Assembly (NCBI GenBank): GCA_033875255.1
Contig: JAWZSN010000013.1
Coordinates: 62,001-126,000, forward strand
DNA: 64,000 nucleotides
Direction of reading: 5' to 3'
Source of the DNA: Marinimicrococcus sp033875255
GTDB lineage: Bacteria; Pseudomonadota; Alphaproteobacteria; Geminicoccales; Geminicoccaceae
Part shown: positions 46,443 through 56,156 of the stretch, piece after piece
Numbering within the stretch: the stretch's first letter is position 1
Layout: every line of letters starts with the position of its first letter
The notes under the pieces: generated by a model
Databases searched by the model: none
Told to the model about the DNA's origin: nothing
What the model saw: the letters and a program-made list of their open reading frames with translations, nothing else
Position numbers and translations under genes: made by a program

Positions 46443-46694
46443 TCAGTGATGCCTGAGCGCGTCGATCAGCTCGCTCTTGCTCATCGCGCTGCGGCCCTCG
46501 ATGCCGATCTCCCGGGCCTTGCCGTAGAGCTGGTCCTTGCTCCAGTCCTCGTAGGCGGGGCTCTTGCCGCCTTTCCTCGAGGCGCTCTTGCCGCTGTTGG
46601 CGATGCGCGCGGCCTTCTCCTTGCTCTCGCCCTCGCGCCGCAGCGCCTCGTATTTCTCGTCGTCCTTCACGCTCGGGCCGTGCCTGCTGGCCAT
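46443..46694 (-). CDS. DUF7218 / Rho-termination-factor-N-like small protein
   Basis: An 83-residue, highly charged protein. The first half (GPSVKDDEKYEALRREGESKEKAARIANS) and the SAP-like C-terminal helix-extended-helix (WSKDQLYGKAREIGIEGRSAMSKSELIDALRHH) match small proteins whose C-terminal part resembles the Rho N-terminal domain. It probably binds nucleic acid. It lies 13 bases after the PRC-barrel gene end and may share a transcript with it. Confidence 0.8.
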   Translation of the reverse strand: MASRHGPSVKDDEKYEALRREGESKEKAARIANSGKSASRKGGKSPAYEDWSKDQLYGKAREIGIEGRSAMSKSELIDALRHH

Positions 46695-46707
46695 GGCTGG
46701 TCTCCGC

Positions 46708-47478
46708 TTACCAGTAGGGGGTGCGGCCGTAGTGGGTCCACAGCCGCGTCTCGTAGTCGTTGCCGGCGATCTGGATGGGGTCGTATTCGGGGCTGGAGCG
46801 GATCTGCTCCTTGGTGAGATCGGCGGTGATGGTCTCCTTCGACCAATTGACGTCGTGGAACCACTTCACCGCCACGAGCACCTTGCGCCCTGGCAGCCAG
46901 TTGGCGGTGTCCACCACCACATAGCGGATGCGTGACGCGGTCTCGTCGAGGAGGAGGTCGGCTACGTGGCCGATATCGCCGTCGGAGGCATGGATGTAGT
47001 AGCCGGTGACGGTGCGGCCGCTGCGCAGATGGGGATCGTCCTGGCTGCGCCGGCGCTCCTCGAGCTCCTGCTCGACCACGTCGCGACCCGGCAGCGGCTC
47101 GGCGATCGGCACCACAGGACCCCACGGAATGGCCAGCGCCGGCGCCGCACCGCCGGCCCAGTAGGGCGTCCACCCGTAATGCTCGTGGAGGGATTCTTCC
47201 ATCTGCCGCGACAGCGGCCGGTGGGTGTCGATTTCCGGACTGTTCCGCACCTGGTCGCTGGTCAGGCGGGTCACGGCGCGCCGTCGGTCGGCATCGAAGA
47301 GCTCGAAGGCAGACGGGCTCACCAGCACCTTGCGGCCGGAGAGCCAACTGCCGGTATCTACCACGAGATAGCGGACGGTGGAGCTGCGATCGTCGAAATA
47401 GATGTCGTCGATCGAGCCTATCTCGCCGTCGCTGGCCTCGACCGTCGATTCCCGCAGGATCTCGAGGCTGTGCAGCAT
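46708..47478 (-). CDS. Tandem PRC-barrel domain protein
   Basis: A 256-residue protein with two PRC-barrel domains (about 3-75 and 155-235). In each, a DGEIG or DGDIG turn is followed by RYLVVDTGSWLSGRKVLVSP or RYVVVDTANWLPGRKVLVAV. Each half ends with an HYGWTPYW or HYGRTPYW motif, showing a whole-protein duplication. No signal peptide or membrane segment is seen. Similar proteins are linked to stress responses or photosystem assembly; the role here is unknown. Confidence 0.88.
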   Translation of the reverse strand: MLHSLEILRESTVEASDGEIGSIDDIYFDDRSSTVRYLVVDTGSWLSGRKVLVSPSAFELFDADRRRAVTRLTSDQVRNSPEIDTHRPLSRQMEESLHEHYGWTPYWAGGAAPALAIPWGPVVPIAEPLPGRDVVEQELEERRRSQDDPHLRSGRTVTGYYIHASDGDIGHVADLLLDETASRIRYVVVDTANWLPGRKVLVAVKWFHDVNWSKETITADLTKEQIRSSPEYDPIQIAGNDYETRLWTHYGRTPYW

Positions 47479-47563
47479 CGCTGCCTCCCGTTCTCGCCCA
47501 ACTCATGGCGAAGAACGGTCGCGAGGCAGGGCGGGTTCCGGACCGCCGGGCTCGAGCGGCGCC

Positions 47564-48709
47564 TCAGTCGCGCAGCTCGTCCCAAAGCTCCTTGACCCGC
47601 GCGAAAAAGCCCTCGGATTCCGGCTGGTGGCTGTTCGAGCCGTCGCCGGCCTTCTCGAACTCGCGCAGCAGCTCCTGCTGGCGCTTGGTGAGCTTGACCG
47701 GGGTCTCGACGACCAGCTCGACGAACATGTCGCCGCGGGCCTGGCCTTGCAGCTCGGTCATCCCCTTGCCCTTGAGGCGGATCTGCCGGCCGGTCTGGGT
47801 GCCCTCGGGCACCGCGACCCGCAGCCGCTTGCCCTCGATGGTCGGCACCTCGATCTGCCCGCCGAGCGCCGCCTTGGTCATGGCGATGGGCACACGGCAG
47901 AAAAGATGCATGCCGTCGCGCTTGAAGAGGCGGTGCGGCGCCACCGAGACGAAGATGTAGAGATCGCCCGGCTGGCCACCGCGGATGCCGGCCTCGCCCT
48001 CGCCGGAGAGGCGGATGCGGGTACCGTCCTCGACGCCGGCCGGGATCGTCACCGCCAGGGTCTTCTCGCGTTCGACCCGGCCGCTGCCCGAGCAGCCCTT
48101 GCATGGATTGGTGATGGTGCGGCCGGTGCCCTGGCAGGTCGGGCAGGTCCGCTCGACGGTGAAGAAGCCCTGCTGCGCGCGCACCCGGCCGGCGCCGCGG
48201 CAGGTGGGGCAGGTGACGGGCTCGCTGCCACTCTCGCTGCCGCTGCCGTGGCAGCCCTCGCAGGTGACCGAGGTCGGCACCCGGATCTGTGCCTTCTTGC
48301 CGGCGAAGGCCTCTTCGAGGGTGATTGCCAGATTGTAGCGAAGGTCGGCACCGCGCGGCGAGCCGCCGCGCCGGCGGCCACCACCGCCACCCCCCATGAA
48401 ATCGCCGAAGAGATCGTCGAACACGTCGGCGAAGGAGGAAAAGTCGAACCCCGCCTGGCCGCCGCGACCGCCCCCCATGCCAGCCTCGAAGGCCTGGTGC
48501 CCGAACTGGTCGTAGGCCGCGCGCTTCTGCGGATCCTTGAGGACCTCGTAGGCCTCGTTGGCCTCCTTGAACTTCGCTTCGGCGGCGGCGTCACCCGGAT
48601 TGCGGTCGGGATGGTACTTGAGCGCCATCTGGCGATAGGCGCGCTTGAGGTCGGCTTCGGTGGCGGTGCGCGCCACGCCCAGGGTCTCGTAATAGTCGCG
48701 CTTCGCCAT
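47564..48709 (-). CDS. dnaJ: Chaperone DnaJ
   Basis: Hsp40 co-chaperone, 381 residues: J-domain with KYHPDRNPGD (HPD at 33-35), a Gly-rich linker (about 75-125), four zinc-binding CxxCxGxG repeats (CEGCHGSG, CPTCRGAG, CPTCQGTG, CKGCSGSG) and the C-terminal substrate domain. It is the second gene after dnaK with a strong hairpin between them. Confidence 0.98.
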   Translation of the reverse strand: MAKRDYYETLGVARTATEADLKRAYRQMALKYHPDRNPGDAAAEAKFKEANEAYEVLKDPQKRAAYDQFGHQAFEAGMGGGRGGQAGFDFSSFADVFDDLFGDFMGGGGGGRRRGGSPRGADLRYNLAITLEEAFAGKKAQIRVPTSVTCEGCHGSGSESGSEPVTCPTCRGAGRVRAQQGFFTVERTCPTCQGTGRTITNPCKGCSGSGRVEREKTLAVTIPAGVEDGTRIRLSGEGEAGIRGGQPGDLYIFVSVAPHRLFKRDGMHLFCRVPIAMTKAALGGQIEVPTIEGKRLRVAVPEGTQTGRQIRLKGKGMTELQGQARGDMFVELVVETPVKLTKRQQELLREFEKAGDGSNSHQPESEGFFARVKELWDELRD

Positions 48710-48746
48710 CGTTCAAATCGTCCGACCGTTTTCCGCTGTCCCGCAA

Positions 48747-48782
48747 GGACGGGACCGGATGCGCGTGCATCCGGTCCCGTCC
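48747..48782 (-). promoter_or_regulatory. 16-bp perfect hairpin between dnaK and dnaJ
   Basis: GGACGGGACCGGATGC/GCATCCGGTCCCGTCC, a perfect 16-bp stem with a 4-base loop, in the 99-base dnaK-dnaJ gap. It is too stable to be chance. No T run follows it on the dnaK-to-dnaJ strand, so it is more likely an RNA processing or partial-termination structure setting the DnaK:DnaJ ratio than a full terminator. Confidence 0.7.
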
Positions 48783-48808
48783 TCTCTCTCCGCCTCGCGC
48801 CTGGCGCG

Positions 48809-50737
<1,929 letters not shown>

Positions 50738-50843
50738 TCTGTCCCCTCGCGCAGAACGCGAAAACTGCTTGCACCCGCAGAAGAGCGCGCCCGGCGAACC
50801 ATCCAGAGCCGGCCGGCGGCAGCGAAGCGCTTGACGTGAGTGG

Positions 50844-50872
50844 CATATAAGAACCGCCCGTGAGGCCTGCAA
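50844..50872 (-). promoter_or_regulatory. dnaK: Candidate dnaK promoter
   Basis: Read on the minus strand: TTGCAG (50867-50872), a 17-base spacer, TATATG (50844-50849), giving a start about 100 bases before the dnaK ATG. It looks sigma-70-like. A RpoH promoter is expected for dnaK, and the pattern is not a clean match to CTTGAAA/CCCCAT, so the sigma factor is uncertain. Confidence 0.5.
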
Positions 50873-51000
50873 CCGCACCCGCGGCCATTCCGCAACGGCA
50901 TTCGTGCCGTGCGCCGGTCGCAGCGGCGCGCGGCTTGGGCTAGGCTTCGGCGAAAGGGGCTCTGCTGCTGCGGCGCTCCGTCGATGGGGAGGAGGAAGAC

Positions 51001-51987
51001 ATGCAGCTCACCCGTCGTGTCTGCCTGGCCGCCGGTCTCGCGGCGTTGACCTGGCCGCGGCACCAGCTCCGCGCGGGAGCGGGCGCCATCCGTGTCGGCG
51101 TCTTGAAGTTCGGCACGGTGAGCTGGGAGCTCGACGTCATCAAGCATCACGAGCTCGACCGGAAGGCCGGATTCGAGCTGCTGGTGCGGCCCTTCGCCGG
51201 CAACGAGGCGGCTGACGTTGCGCTCATGGGCGGGGCGGTCGATGCGATCGTCGAGGACTGGCTGTGGGTCTCCCGGCAGCGCAGCCTCGGCGCCCCGATG
51301 AGCTTCATCCCCTATTCGAGCAGCGTGGGTGCGCTGATGGTCGCACCCGCCTCGCCGCTCGAGAGCCTCGCCGATCTCGCGGGCCGCAGGATCGGGGTGG
51401 CCGGCGGAGCAATCGACAAGAGCTGGCTCATGGTGCGCGCGCTGGCCCGCGAGCGGCACGGCCTCGATCTCGCCACCGATGCCGAGCCGGTCTTCGCCGC
51501 ACCGCCCCTGCTGAGCGAGAAGCTCAGGAGCGGGGAACTCGACGCGGCTCTCAACTACTGGCATTTTTGTGCCCGACTCGAGGCAGAGGGTTATCGTCGG
51601 CTGCTCGGCGTGGGCGAGGCGCAGGAGGCCTTGGGCGTGCCGGCCACGGTCCCCCAGCTGGGCTATGTCTTCGAGGAGGGTTGGGGCCGCGAGAACGCCG
51701 CGCTGATCGCCGCCTTCGCCGCAGCCTCGCGCGAAGCCAAGGCCATCATGAGGACCAGCGAGGCCGAGTGGGAGCGGCTCGAGCCACTGACCCGGGCGGG
51801 CGACGCGGCGACGCGCGAGGCATTCCGGCGGCGTTTCGCCGAGGGCATCGTGGAGCGCTGGGGCGATGCCGAGCGGGCGCAGGCGGCCCGGCTCTACGAG
51901 ATCCTGGCGGACCTCGGTGGCGGGCGGCTGGTGGGCGAGGCGCGCCGTCTTGCGCCTGGCACCTTCTGGGAAGACGTCCGGTTTTGA
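51001..51987 (+). CDS. NitT/TauT-type ABC transporter substrate-binding protein without partner genes
   Basis: Periplasmic binding protein of 328 residues in the nitrate/sulfonate/taurine class. An N-terminal export signal (MQLTRRVCLAAGLAAL, with an RR pair) is followed by IRVGVLKFGTVSWELDVIKHHELD and the ligand-domain pattern LAGRRIGVAGGAIDKSWLMV. No ATPase or permease gene follows; the next gene is a GST. It may be an orphan receptor sharing a transporter elsewhere. The start follows a strong GGAGGAGG ribosome site. Confidence 0.82.
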   Translation: MQLTRRVCLAAGLAALTWPRHQLRAGAGAIRVGVLKFGTVSWELDVIKHHELDRKAGFELLVRPFAGNEAADVALMGGAVDAIVEDWLWVSRQRSLGAPMSFIPYSSSVGALMVAPASPLESLADLAGRRIGVAGGAIDKSWLMVRALARERHGLDLATDAEPVFAAPPLLSEKLRSGELDAALNYWHFCARLEAEGYRRLLGVGEAQEALGVPATVPQLGYVFEEGWGRENAALIAAFAAASREAKAIMRTSEAEWERLEPLTRAGDAATREAFRRRFAEGIVERWGDAERAQAARLYEILADLGGGRLVGEARRLAPGTFWEDVRF

Positions 51988-52028
51988 ACGACAGCGAGCC
52001 GCTATCCGGCAGCGCGGGGAACGATTGA

Positions 52029-53258
52029 ATGACACGACTGCAACTGGTGATCGGCCCGCGCAGGCTGTCGTCCTGGTCGCTCCGGGCATGGCTGGTCCTG
52101 GAGCGCACCGGGCTGGCGTTCGAGGAGATCGTAGTGCGCTACGATCGGCCCGGTGGCGCGGCGCGGATCGGCGAGTTCTCACCCTCGCGCCGCGTGCCGG
52201 TGCTGCTGGTGGATGGCACGCCAGTGTGGGATTCGCTGGCCATCTGCGAGTATCTGGCCGAGCAGGCGCCCGACCTCTGGCCCGCCGAACCGCTGGCGCG
52301 GGCCTGCGCTCGCTCGGTGAGCTGCGAGATGCACAGCGGCTTTCGCGACCTTCGCGCCTTCCTTCCGATGGACTTCACCGCCCGCTTCCCCGGTCCGCCG
52401 GTACTGCTGCCGCGGGTCGAGGCCGACGTGCGACGGATCGTCGAGCTGTGGGGGACGTGTCGCCTGCAGTGGGGCGGGGAAGGGCCGTTCCTGTTCGGCG
52501 GCTTCTCGATCGCCGATGCGATGTTCGCCCCGGTCGCCTCGCGCTTCCTCACCCACGGCGTGGGCCTCGGCTCCGAGGCCGAGGCCTATGTCGATGCATT
52601 GATGGCGATGCCGGCAATGGTCGCTTGGGGCGAGGCTGCCGCCGCCGAAGAGAGCGGCGAGGAGCTGGTCGTCACCGCGCAGCACGCCGGCGAGCCGACG
52701 CTTCCACACCGTCGCGCGCTGCACCAGGTCGTGCCTGCTCAAGCGCAGCCGTCACACCCCGAGCCATCGCGGCCCGAGCCGCCGCGTCGAGAGGCTCTCC
52801 ATCGCGAACCGCCGCGCCCCGAGCCGGCCCGGAGCGCGACACCAGCCGTGGCCCCGCCGCAGCCGGTGGCCATGACGCGTTCGCCGCAAAGCGAGGCCCC
52901 GCCGTCCCACCACCCCCGCAGGGCACAGCCCGGGCTGCCGCAGTCCGCGTCGGCATCTGCGCTTCAGCCGACGGCAGCCGTGCCGCCGCCCACACCGGCT
53001 GTCGAGGAGCCGCCTCCGGCAAAGCCCGCGCACGGCAGGGAGCATCCGGCGGCGGCGGTGCCGGTTCGCCGCAACTGGCTGCGCGGCGGTAGCGCCCGAG
53101 CCGCCGAGGCGAGGCTCGGCGGCGCTGCTGAGCGCGTCGGTTCCGAGCCGCAAAGGGCGCCGCGCGAGCCTGCCGAGCCGCCCGAGGATCAGCGGCGGCG
53201 GCTGGTGCGCAATCCGGCCATCAAGCCCATAGGTGACGGAACTCGTCGACGACGCTGA
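52029..53258 (+). CDS. Glutathione S-transferase with long Pro-rich C-terminal tail
   Basis: Protein of 409 residues. The first 215 are a GST: thioredoxin-like domain with LVIGPRRLSSWSLRAWLVLE, RRVPVLLVDGTPVWDSLAICEYL, and a helical C-domain ending DALMAMPAMVAWGEAA. The remaining 190 residues are Pro/Ala/Arg-rich, low-complexity and probably disordered, ending in basic RRLVRNPAIKPIGDGTRRRR. The tail is unusual for this family. Its last 38 bases overlap rppH on the opposite strand. The tail could be real or the result of a lost stop codon. Confidence 0.8.
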   Translation: MTRLQLVIGPRRLSSWSLRAWLVLERTGLAFEEIVVRYDRPGGAARIGEFSPSRRVPVLLVDGTPVWDSLAICEYLAEQAPDLWPAEPLARACARSVSCEMHSGFRDLRAFLPMDFTARFPGPPVLLPRVEADVRRIVELWGTCRLQWGGEGPFLFGGFSIADAMFAPVASRFLTHGVGLGSEAEAYVDALMAMPAMVAWGEAAAAEESGEELVVTAQHAGEPTLPHRRALHQVVPAQAQPSHPEPSRPEPPRREALHREPPRPEPARSATPAVAPPQPVAMTRSPQSEAPPSHHPRRAQPGLPQSASASALQPTAAVPPPTPAVEEPPPAKPAHGREHPAAAVPVRRNWLRGGSARAAEARLGGAAERVGSEPQRAPREPAEPPEDQRRRLVRNPAIKPIGDGTRRRR

Positions 53259-53727
53259 GATAGACGTCGCGCTTGAAGGGCACGATCAGCGAGGGCAGCT
53301 GCTGCGGGCTGGCCCAGCGCCATTCCTTGAATTCGGGATGGGGCACGTCGATGCAGATGTCCTCGTCGGTCCCCTCGAAGCGGAACGCCAGCCATTTCTG
53401 GGTCTGGCCGCGATAGCGGCCGCCCCACATGCGCCGCGCCAGGTCCGGGGGCAGGTCGTAGGAGCGCCACCAGGAGCTCTCGGCCAGCAGGCTCGCCCGG
53501 TCGGTGCCGATCTCCTCGGCCATCTCGCGCAGCCCCGCTGCCAGCACCGTCTCGCCGGGGTCGATGCCACCCTGGGGCATCTGCCACGCCTCGCGCCCGG
53601 TGTCGTGGCGCTGGCCGACGAAGACCCGGTTGGCAGCGTCGAGCAGCAGGATTCCCACGCAGGGACGGTAGCCTTCCTCCGGCTCGCTGGTCAGGCAGCA
53701 GGCTGCCCGCCGTGAAGAATGTCGCAT
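53221..53727 (-). CDS. rppH: RNA pyrophosphohydrolase (Nudix)
   Basis: Removes pyrophosphate from the 5-prime end of mRNA to start decay. The 168 residues have the RppH N-terminal EGYRPCVGILLLD, the Nudix box GGIDPGETVLAAGLREMAEEIGTD (53-76), WWRSYDLPPDL and the late EFKEWRWASPQQLPSLIVPFKRDVY. It overlaps the GST gene tail to tail by 38 bases. Confidence 0.95.
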   Translation of the reverse strand: MRHSSRRAACCLTSEPEEGYRPCVGILLLDAANRVFVGQRHDTGREAWQMPQGGIDPGETVLAAGLREMAEEIGTDRASLLAESSWWRSYDLPPDLARRMWGGRYRGQTQKWLAFRFEGTDEDICIDVPHPEFKEWRWASPQQLPSLIVPFKRDVYLSVVDEFRHLWA

Positions 53728-53830
53728 CGATGTTCCCGGCCGTCCGCTCGAATGTCCCGCTCACGGGGGTGCCGCCAACCTGCCACAAGGTGGAGTGCAA
53801 GTCGCCCGCGCCGTGCCCCGCCCGTTCGCC

Positions 53831-54701
53831 TCAGGGCACCAGGCCGGCGAGCCGCCGCCTTGCCAGGAGCTCGGCGGCATGGCGGGCGATGGCGTCGTAG
53901 CCGTAGGAGGAGGGATGGCGGGTGTTGCCGTCCTCCTCGCGCAGGTTGAAGCGCTGCCAGTCGATCGCAGCGGTGCCGACATCGCCGGCGATGAGGCCCT
54001 CGGGCAGCCGCCCGGCATGGGCCTGGAGAAAATCGGTGGCGCTTTGCGTGTCGAGCGGCCGATGTCCTCGAGCGTGGCGGCGCCCGGATGAGGCACGATC
54101 CGCTTGTCTTCCATGTACGGCTTCAGGCCGTAGAGAAGCCCTGACGAGTCGTAGAGAACCGGCCGGTAGGAATTGGACATCCGGTAGATGTTCTCGTACA
54201 TGATCGTGAGGATCACGACCTCAGTCGCAGGATAGGTCTCGAGAACGCGCTGGAGCTTCAAGAAACCCTGGAGGGGGCCGTAGCCGCCGACGCCGTGATT
54301 GGCGACGGAGAGGCCGGTGATGGCCGCGAGGCGGGCGGGGAAGGCCTCCTCGTCGGAACCTTCCGAGCCTGCCGCGTAGAGGAGTCGCCGACCACCACCA
54401 CCCGGACGCTCTACGGCTCGTAGCCCTCATAGACCCGCGCGCCGCTCGCGTCGTAGGTGGTGACCGTGGGCGTGCCCTCGCAGGACTTGCCATCCAGGGT
54501 CTTGGGGCCGTGATGATCCCAGCCCAGCACGGGATCCCCTGGCTTTTGCGCGAAGTGGCGCAGCTCGCCGGCATCGAGCTGCGCCAGAATGGCCTCACGT
54601 TCGTCCCAGGCGTCATCGAGGAGGAAGCCGGACGCCAGGCCGATGAGTTCCAGGGCAATCATCAGGAGCAGAAGCACGATGCCCGCGAACGCGATGCGCA
54701 C
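53831..54701 (-). pseudogene. SGNH/GDSL hydrolase-like gene with nonsense and frameshift lesions
   Basis: The start is normal: a signal-anchor helix (MRIAFAGIVLLLLMIALELIGLASGF), then DPVLGWDHHGPKTLDGKSC. After RVYEGYEP an in-frame TAG (54411-54413) interrupts the frame just before VRVVVVGDS, the SGNH block I. One base is then missing after GDS (near 54380). The next stretch (GSEGSDEEAFPARLAAITGLSVANHGVGGYGPLQGFLKL) is intact, until another one-base deletion near 54060. The last frame ends DGNTRHPSSYGYDAIARHAAELL, the block V His, and stops at 53831. Three lesions make it a pseudogene, unless sequencing errors are involved. Confidence 0.75.
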
Positions 54702-54753
54702 GGATCGCCGGGCACCGGCGGCAGGGGGGCATGGGGGCTGCCGGCCCCGCGCC

Positions 54754-56001
54754 TCAGGCGGCCTGGGCCATGGTCAGCGCGGCGCGCAGCAGGACGTTGC
54801 AGCCGGCCTCTACATGCTCGGGCTCGGTCCACTCCTCCTCGTTGTGGCTGAGGCCGTCCTTGCAGGGGATGAAGATCATCGAGGTCGGCACGACCCTGGC
54901 GGTGTAGCAGGAGTCGTGGCCGGGGCCGGAGATCATGTCGCGATGGGCGTAGCCGCAGGATTCGGCCGCACCGCGCACCGCCTCGATGCACTTGCGGTCG
55001 AACTGCACCGGCGGGAAATACCAGATCTGCTCGACCTCGAAGGGCATGCCATGCGGGCCGCATGCCTCCTCCGCCGCCGCCCGCAGCTTTCTGTCCATCT
55101 CCTCGATCACCGCCTCCTCGGGGTGGCGCATGTCGACGGAAAAGCTGACCTGGCCTGGGATGATGTTGCGCGAGGCCGGCTGAGCGTCGATCACACCCAC
55201 GGTGATGACGGCGCTCGGCCCGTGCTCGCGGGCGATCGCATCGAGCCGGGCGATGATCTTCGAGGCTGCCACCAGCGCGTCCTTGCGGCGCGGCATCGGC
55301 GTGGAGCCGGCATGGCTCTCCTTGCCGGTGATGCGCACGTCGTACCAGCGGATCCCCTGGCCGCCCACCACCACGCCGATCGGCTTGTCCTCGGCCTCGA
55401 GCACCGGGCCCTGCTCGATGTGCAGCTCGATGTGGCACTTCCAGTCCTGCGGCGCGCAGGGAAGCTCGCCCTTGTAGCCGATCCGCTCGAGCTCCTCGCC
55501 GAAGCTCTTCCCCTCGCGGTCGGTGCGGGCGTAGGCCCACTCCTTCGTGAAGGCGCCGCCGAACACGCCCGAGCTCATCATGGCGGGCGCGAAGCGGGTG
55601 CCCTCCTCGTTGGTCCAGTTCACCACCATCAGCGGATGGTCGGTCTCGTAGCCCAGGTCGTTGAGGGTGCGGACCACCTCGAGTCCGCAGAGCACGCCGG
55701 CCACGCCGTCGAACTTGCCGCCGGTGGGCTGGGTGTCGAGGTGGCTGCCCATCACCACCGGCGGCAGGTCGTCCCGCCGCCCCGGCCGGCGCGCCATCAT
55801 GTTGCCCATCTCGTCCACCGTAACGGTGCAGCCCGCCTCCTCGGCCCACTGGGTGAAGAGGTCACGGCCCTGGCGGTCGAGGTCGGTCAGGGTCTGGCGG
55901 TTGCAGCCGCCCTTTGGCGTGCCGCCGATCTCGGCCATCTCCATCAGGCTGTCCCACAGCCGCTGGCCGTTGATCTTCAGGTTGGTAGGCTTCTCGCTCA
56001 T
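54754..56001 (-). CDS. Hydantoinase/carbamoylase-family amidohydrolase, probable beta-ureidopropionase
   Basis: Zn- or Mn-dependent M20-type hydrolase of 415 residues that releases the carbamoyl group from N-carbamoyl amino acids. Visible metal and substrate motifs are GSHLDTQPTGGKFDGVAGV, NWTNEEGTRFAPAMMSSG, HIELHIEQGPVLE, GKESHAGSTPM and SGPGHDSCYTARV. Located after preT-preA, it most likely cleaves N-carbamoyl-beta-alanine, the last step of reductive pyrimidine breakdown. The middle enzyme, dihydropyrimidinase, is not in the window. An allantoate or L-carbamoylase role is the alternative. Confidence 0.88.
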   Translation of the reverse strand: MSEKPTNLKINGQRLWDSLMEMAEIGGTPKGGCNRQTLTDLDRQGRDLFTQWAEEAGCTVTVDEMGNMMARRPGRRDDLPPVVMGSHLDTQPTGGKFDGVAGVLCGLEVVRTLNDLGYETDHPLMVVNWTNEEGTRFAPAMMSSGVFGGAFTKEWAYARTDREGKSFGEELERIGYKGELPCAPQDWKCHIELHIEQGPVLEAEDKPIGVVVGGQGIRWYDVRITGKESHAGSTPMPRRKDALVAASKIIARLDAIAREHGPSAVITVGVIDAQPASRNIIPGQVSFSVDMRHPEEAVIEEMDRKLRAAAEEACGPHGMPFEVEQIWYFPPVQFDRKCIEAVRGAAESCGYAHRDMISGPGHDSCYTARVVPTSMIFIPCKDGLSHNEEEWTEPEHVEAGCNVLLRAALTMAQAA

Positions 56002-56156
56002 CGTCCGGCTTCCCCGCTGACGGGGGCGCAGTACCCCCGCTCGTTTTGCCCGCACGATAGGTGCGCCGCCCCGCTCTGTCGACGCCACCGGCCACCGATG
56101 CCGCCGCCGTCAACGGTACCAGGTACCCTTAACGGTTTCTTGCCGCGGACCTGACG

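Noticed and set aside
50831..50850. Plus-strand TTGACG followed by TATAAG as a promoter for the binding-protein gene
   Set aside because: The spacer is only 9 bases. The minus-strand TTGCAG-17-TATATG arrangement is far better.
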